5,229 bases of DNA from Clostridiales bacterium (lineage in GTDB: Bacteria > Bacillota > Clostridia > Saccharofermentanales > Saccharofermentanaceae): positions 1 to 5,229 of the forward strand of contig JAGAFH010000078.1 in the NCBI GenBank assembly GCA_017612755.1, written 5' to 3'. The notes below the pieces were generated by a model that saw nothing but the letters and a program-made list of their open reading frames with translations, was not told the DNA's origin and did no database searches. Of this stretch, positions 1 through 4,978 are shown piece by piece (positions within the stretch are counted from its first letter, which is position 1; the number at the start of each line of letters is the position of its first letter). Made by a program: the position numbers and the translations under genes.

Positions 1-23
1 CAGGGAAAAAATAAAATTCAATG

Positions 24-80
24 TGACACTCGGGGACGTATCTCTAACTGACACATTTTGACACACGGGGACACATCTCT
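24..80. repeat. Pair of 22-bp GGGGAC/TGACAC direct repeats
   Basis: Two 22-bp copies lie at 24-45 and 59-80, start to start 35 bp apart, and match at 19 of 22 positions. Both have the form TGACAC, one base, CGGGGAC, then a segment ending ATCTCT. A third TGACACA word sits between them at 49-55. From memory, words such as TGACACGGGGAC recur as short dispersed REP-like repeats in many Firmicutes genomes, sometimes next to Y1-type transposase genes. No transposase is visible here. The repeats lie just after the stop of the minus-strand gene at 83. The plus strand at 5-18 is A-rich, so transcripts of that gene would run into a T-rich stretch, but no convincing terminator stem precedes it. Confidence 0.6.
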
Positions 81-82
81 CC

Positions 83-268
83 TCAGAAATCCGCATCCTC
101 CATGTCGTCGATCTCGTCGTACTCCTCCTCTAAAGCCTCCAGCCGCTGCTTCTTCTCCCACTCCGCGTACTTCCTGTCCCTCCTGGACACAGGAGCAGAA
201 TCACAAACAACATCAGAAGAGGAAAAAACAATAGTCTCCATAACAAGATCTTCGTAAAAAAGCTTCAT
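83..268 (-). CDS. Small acidic hypothetical protein (61 aa)
   Basis: The function is unknown. Counting from the ATG at 268, the protein has three parts: a short N-terminal segment (MKLFYEDLVMETIVFSSSDV, residues 1-20), a basic hinge (about 29-41, SRRDRKYAEWEKK) and a strongly acidic tail (about 44-60). Residues 36-56 look helical and could be a short coiled coil. The N-terminus resembles a pattern I recall from many small Lachnospiraceae proteins, with Y-E near the start, then a hydrophobic beta-like stretch and D-V/I about residue 20; this likeness is from memory. I chose the start at 268 because GAGGTG at 277-272 is well placed before it. The in-frame ATGs at 283 and 298 would overlap the upstream gene and have no visible ribosome binding site. 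The gene follows the zinc-ribbon gene by 7 nt, so the two are probably cotranscribed. There is no signal peptide or membrane segment. It could be a spurious ORF, but the charge pattern and coupling argue against that. Confidence 0.55.
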   Translation of the reverse strand: MKLFYEDLVMETIVFSSSDVVCDSAPVSRRDRKYAEWEKKQRLEALEEEYDEIDDMEDADF

Positions 269-271
269 AGG

Positions 272-277
272 CACCTC
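272..277 (-). promoter_or_regulatory. Ribosome binding site overlapping the upstream stop codon
   Basis: The minus strand reads TGAGGTGCCTATG. The TGA (278-276) ends the zinc-ribbon gene and GAGGTG (277-272) sits three bases before the ATG at 268. It matches the AGGAGGTG consensus in the same register as the strong site of the ligase gene at 1424-1431. It decides the start of the small acidic gene and implies coupling by ribosomes terminating on the upstream gene. Confidence 0.55.
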
Positions 278-482
278 AGTCATCGAAGATGGCATCAAGC
301 ATCTCCAGTGTATCCACCCACCGGGGATCCGTAGAAGATCCCCTCATGGAAGCCTTGCACTTAGGGCAGGTCTTAGAAGGAGAGCGGAAAACAGCATGGC
401 AACAGGAGCACTCGTATTCATCTCTCGAAAAAAGGTGCTCCTTCTTTATCCATTTGCCGGATTTCTTACTAAATAGTCCCAT
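276..482 (-). CDS. Small zinc-ribbon protein (68 aa)
   Basis: This is a soluble 68-residue protein with a single metal knuckle. C25/C28 and C39/C42 form a CX2C-X10-CX2C pattern typical of a structural zinc ribbon, with an extra Cys at 27. The N-terminus is basic (MGLFSKKSGKWIKKEHLF) and the last 15 residues are acidic and likely helical, ending in DAIFDD. I recall similar short proteins opening with MGLF, K-rich and W-I/V-K-K-x-H-L-F motifs as hypothetical or zinc-ribbon entries in Clostridia; the exact role is not known. Nucleic-acid or protein binding is plausible but not shown. It is the first of two closely spaced minus-strand genes and sits just downstream of the 53-bp repeat array. A perfect extended -10 motif ends six bases before the ATG, which would give a leaderless or nearly leaderless message. 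AGGTGG at 500-495 is 12 nt from the ATG, farther than usual. Confidence 0.75.
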   Translation of the reverse strand: MGLFSKKSGKWIKKEHLFSRDEYECSCCHAVFRSPSKTCPKCKASMRGSSTDPRWVDTLEMLDAIFDD

Positions 483-488
483 ATTTGG

Positions 489-497
489 ATTATACCA
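489..497 (-). promoter_or_regulatory. Extended -10 promoter element for the zinc-ribbon gene
   Basis: On the minus strand, TGG-TATAAT runs from 497 to 489: a consensus TATAAT with the TGn extension. No good -35 hexamer lies 17 bp upstream (512-517 reads ATTAAT). This fits an extended -10 promoter, which can work without a -35. Transcription would be expected to start about position 482, at or next to the A of the ATG. The neighbouring repeat array begins about 20 bp upstream. Confidence 0.4.
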
Positions 498-514
498 CCT
501 GTATCTATCCCATT

Positions 515-663
515 AATGTCCCAAAACCTGTCCTTTTAGGACATCTCCAGGGACATAAACCGCTTTAAATGTCCTAACCGAAGTCCAGGTTGGACATCTC
601 CAGGGACATAAACCGCCTTAAATGTCCTAACAGAAGTCCAGGTTGGACATCTCCAGTGACATT
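515..663. repeat. 53-bp tandem repeat array with hairpin-forming units
   Basis: Two full 53-bp units (539-591 and 592-644) differ at only a few positions. A partial third unit (645-663) follows, and a diverged partial unit (515-538) precedes them in the same register. GGACAT recurs at 539, 551, 592, 604 and 645 (with TGACAT at 657). ATGTCC recurs at 516, 569 and 622, always 23 bp before a GGACAT. Each unit can form two hairpins. One is GTCCA-GGT-TGGAC (583-595 and 636-648), replaced by GTCCT-TTT-AGGAC at 530-542. The other is GGACAT with ATGTCC around a 12-nt loop (551-574 and 604-627). The array fills most of the gap between the SGNH hydrolase stop and the zinc-ribbon promoter. No ORF of note lies in it. 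It resembles a REP/BIME-like element and is not a CRISPR array. Confidence 0.85.
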
Positions 664-668
664 ATTCA

Positions 669-1280
669 TTAAAGGCAAGAAGCGAAGACCCGGGCCAGCA
701 CCCGATGCCCCTCAGGAGATAGATGCTCATCATCTGTAGAATCAGCAGACACATAATCAGATGCAGCAATAAAAGATGCCCCATGGGAAGAAGCCACAGA
801 TGAGTACTCATACTTTAAAGAATGGGACAAAGATACAGAAGCTTTGGAGAAGGCCGGATCCTTCTCTTCCCTCCATACGTCCGATCCCAGAAAGATGGGA
901 GATACAACTAATATAGAAGAAGACGGGATATATTTCTCCAATTCAGACAAGCACAAAGAAAGACCCTGGCCGATCAATGAAGGAGATGCTCCATAAAGAG
1001 GCTTACAGTCATTTGTCCCCAGCATTATCACAGCACCGTCGAAAGGTCCGTGGGATGACAGATAAGAACGGAGATAAGACAGTCCGTTAAGGCCGGGGCG
1101 GTTGGGATCATCGAAGAAAGTGGTCCTTCCGCATAAACCCTCTTCAAATACAGAAAGATCGGAGCGCACCTGACCCAGAAGCCCTGTCCATCTTACTGAA
1201 GACGGATAACGCTTCTTCGGCGAAGACCCGGGAACAAGTCCCCAGGTGTTTGAATCACCAAATGCCAGGATCTTTTTCAT
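669..1280 (-). CDS. SGNH/GDSL-family hydrolase (esterase-like)
   Basis: This is a 203-residue single-domain hydrolase of the SGNH/GDSL superfamily, which cleaves ester bonds of acyl or acetyl groups on lipids, sugars or small esters. Block I is FGDSNTWG at residues 7-14 with the nucleophile Ser10. The block II Gly lies in GLCGRT (Gly51). Block III is GTND at 88-91, with Asn90 for the oxyanion hole. Block V is D183-x-x-H186, the catalytic Asp and His. All four signature residues are present, so the enzyme should be active. There is no signal peptide or membrane segment, so it is expected in the cytoplasm. The RYPSSVRWTGLL segment (about 24-35) resembles the arylesterase/acetylxylan-esterase-like branch that opens GDSNTWG. 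A good AAAGGAG (1292-1286) lies five bases before the ATG. The gene is divergent from the ligase gene. Substrate cannot be told from the sequence. Confidence 0.88.
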   Translation of the reverse strand: MKKILAFGDSNTWGLVPGSSPKKRYPSSVRWTGLLGQVRSDLSVFEEGLCGRTTFFDDPNRPGLNGLSYLRSYLSSHGPFDGAVIMLGTNDCKPLYGASPSLIGQGLSLCLSELEKYIPSSSILVVSPIFLGSDVWREEKDPAFSKASVSLSHSLKYEYSSVASSHGASFIAASDYVSADSTDDEHLSPEGHRVLARVFASCL

Positions 1281-1374
1281 GGCTGCTCCTTTCTATTGCC
1301 TACTTTTCCTATATGTTTTGAGGGTATCATATGAAGAAAGCAAAATCAAGCTTCTCATGTAAATACTATATTAT

Positions 1375-1408
1375 CTATTGACTTAATAGGTTTTATATCG
1401 TAAGATAT
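1375..1408 (+). promoter_or_regulatory. Sigma-A-type promoter of the ligase/amidohydrolase pair, with inverted repeats
   Basis: TTGACT (1378-1383), a 17-bp spacer and TAAGAT (1401-1406) make a good housekeeping promoter. Transcription should start near 1413, leaving a leader of about 23 nt that carries AGGAGG at 1424-1429. Two small inverted repeats cover the core elements. CTATT-gactt-AATAG (1375-1389) spans the -35, and ATATC-gtaa-GATAT (1395-1408) spans the -10. Either could be an operator, but in AT-rich DNA such short palindromes can arise by chance. The rest of the 155-bp divergent gap is AT-rich; I saw no convincing promoter for the minus-strand SGNH gene in it. Confidence 0.6.
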
Positions 1409-1435
1409 CAAAAATTTATTTTCAGGAGGTGTTCC

Positions 1436-2701
1436 ATGTCTTTTCTGAAAACAATTGAAGATTATTTAAGGAGTGGCGAGACATCTTCCAGAGACCTGGG
1501 ACTTGAGATCGAACACTTCATTATCGATGAAAACGGTGACCAGATCCCCTTTGATGTGATCTCCCCCCTTATCCTTGAGATTGGTAACCGTCTCAATGCA
1601 AAGATACATTATATGGATGGTTATCCTGTGGGCTATTACACGGGTAAGTATTCCACCAGCCTTGAGCCTTCCTGTCAGTTCGAGATCAGCATCGATCCCT
1701 ACAACGACCTGGATACCATCAGGGAGATATACGAAGACTTCCGAAATACCTGGGCCCCTGAATTTTCAAAGAGAGGATACAGATTCCTTACCAAAGGGAA
1801 TCTCCCTAAGGTAGAAACCGGTGTGATCACTCCCGATGAGATCCCTCTCTCCCCTAAGAAGAGATACCGCTACATGGACAACTTCTTCCAAACAAGCGGT
1901 AAATACGGAAGATACATGATGCGCGCATCCGCTTCTGCCCAGATCTCTGTTGACTACAGAAGCGAGGAGGATATGGCAAGAAAGCTCCGTGTCTTATCCA
2001 AGATCTCACCTGTCCTTGCCATCGCCATGGAGAATAAGACAGATGAGGATTCCACGATCAATGGTAACGAAGGCCAAAAGCATCTTCTCAGGATTCAGGA
2101 GTGGGACGATCTGGACCCCTCAAGGACTGGCTTCATTTCGGGCTCTGTAGAAGAAGGGTTCACCTACAAAAAGGCTGCCGAAGTAATCTACAACACTCCC
2201 CTTATCCTTCTGACTGACGAAGGAGAGACTACTGAAGTCAAGGAAAAGACGGCGAAAGATCTGGTAGAAAACGGTACGATCAAAGAAGAGATCTTAAGTG
2301 AAGACAGGAAGATAAAACTGGCTGAACACTTTATGTCCATGGGTTTCTTCCATTTCCGAGTAAAAAAATACATCGAGATCAGGGTAGCCGACAGCGCAGA
2401 GATAGACAAGGCTTTAGGCTATGTGGCCCTCATCAAAGGACTCATGTATAACGATGAAAACCTGAATCTTCTGGACGAAGAACTCAAGGGTATCAAAGAG
2501 CCCAAGACCATCCAGGCAGCCTTCGACTCCATCAAGACTGACGGCCTAAAGGCAAAAATCTACTATGGCAGAACCGCGGAAGAATGGTTAGAATATCTGC
2601 TGGAAATATCAGAAAAGGCTTTATCTGAAAAAGACAAGGAGTATCTTAAGAATGTGCGAACTTCTGGGGATAACATCGAGGGAAAAGCTTTACGCCAATG
2701 A
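1436..2701 (+). CDS. gshA: Glutamate-cysteine ligase (plant/EgtA-type, GCS2 family)
   Basis: This enzyme is predicted to join the gamma-carboxyl of glutamate to cysteine with ATP, giving gamma-glutamylcysteine (EC 6.3.2.2), in the cytoplasm. The 421 residues carry the family's ordered motifs. GLEIEHFI (22-29) has the metal/ATP acidic residues Glu24 and Glu26. TSLEPSCQFEIS (74-85) is the second acidic motif (Glu77, Glu83). KKRYRYMDNFF lies at 141-151, MMRASASAQISVDY at 161-174, and KKYIEIRVADS (310-320) has Glu314 and Arg316. The length suits the family. It starts at an ATG six bases after AGGAGG (1424-1429). Its last 50 nt overlap the next gene, an amidotransferase-fold hydrolase. No glutathione synthetase lies beside it and there is no fused GshB domain, so the product may stay as gamma-glutamylcysteine or enter another route. 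Members of this carboxylate-amine ligase family can use other amines, so cysteine as the substrate is inferred from the family. Confidence 0.85.
   Translation: MSFLKTIEDYLRSGETSSRDLGLEIEHFIIDENGDQIPFDVISPLILEIGNRLNAKIHYMDGYPVGYYTGKYSTSLEPSCQFEISIDPYNDLDTIREIYEDFRNTWAPEFSKRGYRFLTKGNLPKVETGVITPDEIPLSPKKRYRYMDNFFQTSGKYGRYMMRASASAQISVDYRSEEDMARKLRVLSKISPVLAIAMENKTDEDSTINGNEGQKHLLRIQEWDDLDPSRTGFISGSVEEGFTYKKAAEVIYNTPLILLTDEGETTEVKEKTAKDLVENGTIKEEILSEDRKIKLAEHFMSMGFFHFRVKKYIEIRVADSAEIDKALGYVALIKGLMYNDENLNLLDEELKGIKEPKTIQAAFDSIKTDGLKAKIYYGRTAEEWLEYLLEISEKALSEKDKEYLKNVRTSGDNIEGKALRQ
2636..2641 (+). promoter_or_regulatory. Internal ribosome binding site for the amidohydrolase gene
   Basis: AAGGAG lies inside the ligase coding region, ten bases before the ATG at 2652. 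It supports starting the next gene there, with the nucleophilic Cys as residue 2, even though this makes a 50-nt overlap out of frame (+1) with the ligase. Confidence 0.65.
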
Positions 2702-3425
2702 CCTCCTCAGAGAATTCTTCGGACACAGCGACCTGCAGCCTGACGGCTGGGGCCTCGCGATACTTGACAGCGCCGGTAAAGAGATACACAAAGAACCCAT
2801 AGAAGCATCCAGGAGCAGGAAACTCAAAGAGCTCCTCGAAAACAGGATCTGCACCGGCAGGGCTATCGCCCACATAAGGAAAGCCACCATCGGCAGCATA
2901 GACGACTACAACACCCACCCCTTCTCCGGGAAGGATATTACCGGCAGGATCTGGACACTGGTCCACAACGGCACCGTTTTCGAAGCAGAACAGCTCCATA
3001 AGTATGTCTACTATCAGCAGGGTTCCACCGACAGCGAGAGGATCCTCCTTTACATCATCGACAAGGTCAACAGATACATAAACCTGGATTCGGACCTGTC
3101 AGACATCAATATCAGAGCCTCCCTCATTGAAAAGCTCATCCTGGATATCGTTCCCAGAAACAAACTGAACCTTCTTATCGATGACGGCGAATACCTCTAC
3201 GCCCACAAAAACGAGGCTGGCACTCTCTTCTTCTGCGAAGAAAACGCGACCACCATCCTTTCCACCAAGCCCTTAAACAACGGAACCTGGAAGGAACTGC
3301 CCGAAAACAGGCTCTTCGTATATAAAGACGGCAGTATCATCTACGAAGGCGTAAGACACGAACACTCATACGCCCATGATGATGAGCGTATGAAGACTCT
3401 CTACATGGAGTACGCCGCCCTCTAA
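2652..3425 (+). CDS. Class II glutamine amidotransferase-like hydrolase (EgtC/YafJ/Dug3 type)
   Basis: This is a 257-residue N-terminal-nucleophile hydrolase. The chain opens MCELLG, so loss of Met exposes Cys2 as the catalytic N-terminal residue. Further family motifs follow in order: DGWGLA (31-36), AHIRKAT (73-79, with Arg76 placed to hold the glutamate carboxylate), NTHPF (87-91), VHNGTV (104-109, with Asn106-Gly107 as the oxyanion hole) and GSTDSER (124-130, with Asp127 placed for the alpha-amino group). There is no synthetase domain or other partner fusion, so this is a stand-alone amidohydrolase like EgtC, E. coli YafJ or yeast Dug3. EgtC removes glutamate from a gamma-glutamyl thiol intermediate, and Dug3 acts with Dug2 on glutathione. 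Its start lies within the end of the glutamate-cysteine ligase gene. I therefore infer that it acts on the ligase product or a derivative of it. A true amide-transfer role with an unseen partner is the alternative. Only 4 bp separate its stop from the convergent neighbour. Confidence 0.85.
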   Translation: MCELLGITSREKLYANDLLREFFGHSDLQPDGWGLAILDSAGKEIHKEPIEASRSRKLKELLENRICTGRAIAHIRKATIGSIDDYNTHPFSGKDITGRIWTLVHNGTVFEAEQLHKYVYYQQGSTDSERILLYIIDKVNRYINLDSDLSDINIRASLIEKLILDIVPRNKLNLLIDDGEYLYAHKNEAGTLFFCEENATTILSTKPLNNGTWKELPENRLFVYKDGSIIYEGVRHEHSYAHDDERMKTLYMEYAAL

Positions 3426-3429
3426 AAGA

Positions 3430-4044
3430 TCACTTATAATCGTCTACGTCGAACATCCGGTCCCGGAAATAGTAGTCCCTGTCTTCTTCTGTGATCTCCC
3501 GGATGACCTTACAGGGATTTCCGAAAGCGATCACATTATCAGGCAGATCTTTAGTCACCACAGAACCTGCGCCGATAACCACGTTATTTCCAACAGTAAC
3601 ACCCGGCATGATGCAGGAATTTCCTCCGATCCACACATTGTCCCCGATAGTCACATCGATACCGTACTCATAACCGGAGTTACGGGAATCGGGATGTACC
3701 GGATGTCCTGCCGTATAGATAGACACGTTAGGAGCGATCTGCGCATTATCACCTATAGTCACCTTCCCTACATCAAGGACTACAAAGTTATAGTTGGCAA
3801 AGAAGTTCTCGCCAACGAAAATGTTGTAGCCATAGTCACAGTGGAAAGGCGACTCGATATTAACATAATCGTCACCGCAGCTGCCCAGCAAAGACTTAAG
3901 GATCTCACGCTTACGCTCCACCTGATCCGGTGGTGTATTGTTATATTCAAATATCTTCTTTTTGCAGGCCATCCGCTCCTCGGAAAGCCCGTCCATCCAG
4001 GCCTTGTAAGGAAGATTCGCCAGCATCCGTTCTTTATGGTTCAT
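3430..4044 (-). CDS. Sugar O-acetyltransferase (LacA/Maa/NodL type, left-handed beta helix)
   Basis: This 204-residue cytoplasmic enzyme should move acetyl from acetyl-CoA to a sugar hydroxyl. It has an N-terminal helical region of the maltose-acetyltransferase type (about 5-55, starting KERMLANLPYKAWMDGL). Imperfect hexapeptide repeats of a left-handed beta helix follow (about 60-180). YTAGHPVHPDSR (110-121) contains the likely catalytic His114. NYNFVVLD (84-91) supplies the conserved Asn of the acceptor site, and NVWIGG (136-141) and VIGAGSVVTKDLP (156-168) are standard for the family, as is FGNPCKVIR (174-182). Such enzymes are trimers and often broad in substrate; the natural sugar is unknown. 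GGAGGA (4057-4052) lies seven bases before the ATG. The gene follows the tRNA-editing gene by 38 nt with no clear terminator between, so it may be the last gene of that operon. Its 3' end converges on the amidohydrolase. Confidence 0.9.
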   Translation of the reverse strand: MNHKERMLANLPYKAWMDGLSEERMACKKKIFEYNNTPPDQVERKREILKSLLGSCGDDYVNIESPFHCDYGYNIFVGENFFANYNFVVLDVGKVTIGDNAQIAPNVSIYTAGHPVHPDSRNSGYEYGIDVTIGDNVWIGGNSCIMPGVTVGNNVVIGAGSVVTKDLPDNVIAFGNPCKVIREITEEDRDYYFRDRMFDVDDYK

Positions 4045-4082
4045 TTAAAAGTCCTCCCGAAAAAAACAATTGAAATATCATA

Positions 4083-4619
4083 TCACTCTATATGAATTGT
4101 CCTGTACGAATGACCTGTAGCCGGCAGGAAAACATCAACGATATCAGAGGTCCGTATCTTAAGGCTGGAAGTACATACACAGGGATGACATCCGATATAT
4201 TCATCAGCCAGCACATTCGAATCTATAACCAGCTGCACCTCACAGGATTTGTCATTCATAAGCCCCATAATGCTCACTGCCCCGGGCTCAATATCCAGAA
4301 GGCGGAGCATATCTGATGCCGGTGCAAAAGACAGCCTGGAAGATCCCAGAAGTTTGGATACATCCTTTGTCACGAACTTCTTGTCCCCGGGCATCATCAG
4401 AAGATAAAACTGACTTCTGTTCTTGTTACACAAAAACAGGTTTTTACAGATAACGACTCCCAGGATAGAATCCACATCCTTGCAGGCCTCCATATCATAA
4501 GCCGCCTCATGGTCAGTCCTCATATATGAGATCCCCAGGGAATCCAGAAGGTCATAAGCCCTGACCTCCCTGGGAAGTCTGGAAGAACAATCACCGGGCC
4601 GTCCAGTAAGAAGTTCCAT
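4083..4619 (-). CDS. Prolyl-tRNA editing protein, ProX/YbaK-type Ala-tRNA(Pro) deacylase
   Basis: This is a stand-alone trans-editing enzyme that hydrolyses alanine wrongly attached to tRNA(Pro), so protecting proline codons. The 178-residue protein covers the YbaK/INS-like domain with motifs I recognise from the ProX branch. These are LPREVRAYDLL (15-25), ICKNLFL with the conserved Lys59, MPGDKKF (76-82), SRLSFA (94-99), GAVSIMGLMND (113-123) and GCHPC (143-147). Two adjacent ATGs (4622 and 4619) are possible starts. I favour 4619 because AGGAG (4630-4626) is six bases before it, versus three before 4622. With 4619 the start overlaps the antitoxin TGA stop by one base; with 4622 the overlap is ATGA, four bases. 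Either way translation should be coupled to the antitoxin gene. No key residue seems missing. Alternative substrates such as Cys-tRNA(Pro) are known for YbaK relatives, but the motifs fit ProX better. Confidence 0.88.
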   Translation of the reverse strand: MELLTGRPGDCSSRLPREVRAYDLLDSLGISYMRTDHEAAYDMEACKDVDSILGVVICKNLFLCNKNRSQFYLLMMPGDKKFVTKDVSKLLGSSRLSFAPASDMLRLLDIEPGAVSIMGLMNDKSCEVQLVIDSNVLADEYIGCHPCVCTSSLKIRTSDIVDVFLPATGHSYRTIHIE

Positions 4620-4978
4620 CATGCGCTCCTCTGAAGTTTGTAGACCAGAGAATGATCTTCACTTATCAAATACATAAGATTCTTAGCCGTTGGAGTAGGA
4701 GTGGATTTTCCGCTCTCCCATGCCTCAACAGTCCGGGGCGAAACGCCAAGCAAAATAGAGAATTCCTTCTGCGTCATGTTAAGAGATTTCCTGATCTGAA
4801 CCACATTCACATCAGGAAGGCTTCTTTTCCTCGCAAAAGTAGCCGCCTTGGCAGAACCTTTCTCATATGCAACAGCTTCTTCAAGCCCTGCTACTACCCC
4901 GGAAAAGAAGTCAACATTTTCAAAGTTATCCAATATCTCTTTTTCCGATAAAGAGCTTTTATACACTTCTTTTGCCAC
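4619..4978 (-). CDS. higA: HigA-like HTH antitoxin / transcriptional regulator (GTG start)
   Basis: This is a 119-residue DNA-binding protein with a C-terminal HTH_XRE/Cro-type domain. The fold runs from about residue 59 to 103, with LNMTQKEFSILLGVSPRTVE (66-85) as the helix-turn-helix core, followed by AWESGKSTPTPTA. The N-terminal half (1-50) is helical and charged and is the likely toxin-binding part. This is the arrangement of HigA2/MqsA-like antitoxins that follow HigB-type toxins. The start is GTG: the toxin stop and this start overlap as TAGTG, and AGGAGG (4992-4987) lies eight bases before it. It is expected to neutralise the upstream toxin and repress the shared promoter, which lies beyond the window end. 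Its stop overlaps the start of the tRNA-editing gene, so that gene should come under the same autoregulation. Confidence 0.85.
   Translation of the reverse strand: MAKEVYKSSLSEKEILDNFENVDFFSGVVAGLEEAVAYEKGSAKAATFARKRSLPDVNVVQIRKSLNMTQKEFSILLGVSPRTVEAWESGKSTPTPTAKNLMYLISEDHSLVYKLQRSA

Noticed and set aside
83..298. Longer version of the small acidic protein starting at 298 or 283
   Set aside because: These starts overlap the zinc-ribbon gene and have no visible ribosome binding site, whereas GAGGTG lies properly before the ATG at 268.
529..543. Intrinsic terminator at TGTCCT-TTT-AGGACA
   Set aside because: The stem is short and no T-run follows it on either strand, so it is better read as part of the repeat structure.
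515..663. CRISPR array
   Set aside because: The 53-bp units are contiguous and nearly identical throughout, with no unique spacers and no cas genes.
1290..1375. Promoter for the SGNH hydrolase (TTGATT with TATGAT on the minus strand)
   Set aside because: The two hexamers are only 12 bp apart, too close for a sigma-A promoter, and no better pair was seen.
2646..2999. 117-codon minus-strand ORF opposite the amidohydrolase
   Set aside because: It lies antisense to a gene with complete catalytic motifs, and its Gly/Val/Pro-rich translation has no recognisable domain.
3694..4095. 133-codon plus-strand ORF opposite the acetyltransferase
   Set aside because: It is a shadow of the hexapeptide-repeat gene; no ribosome binding site or domain supports it.
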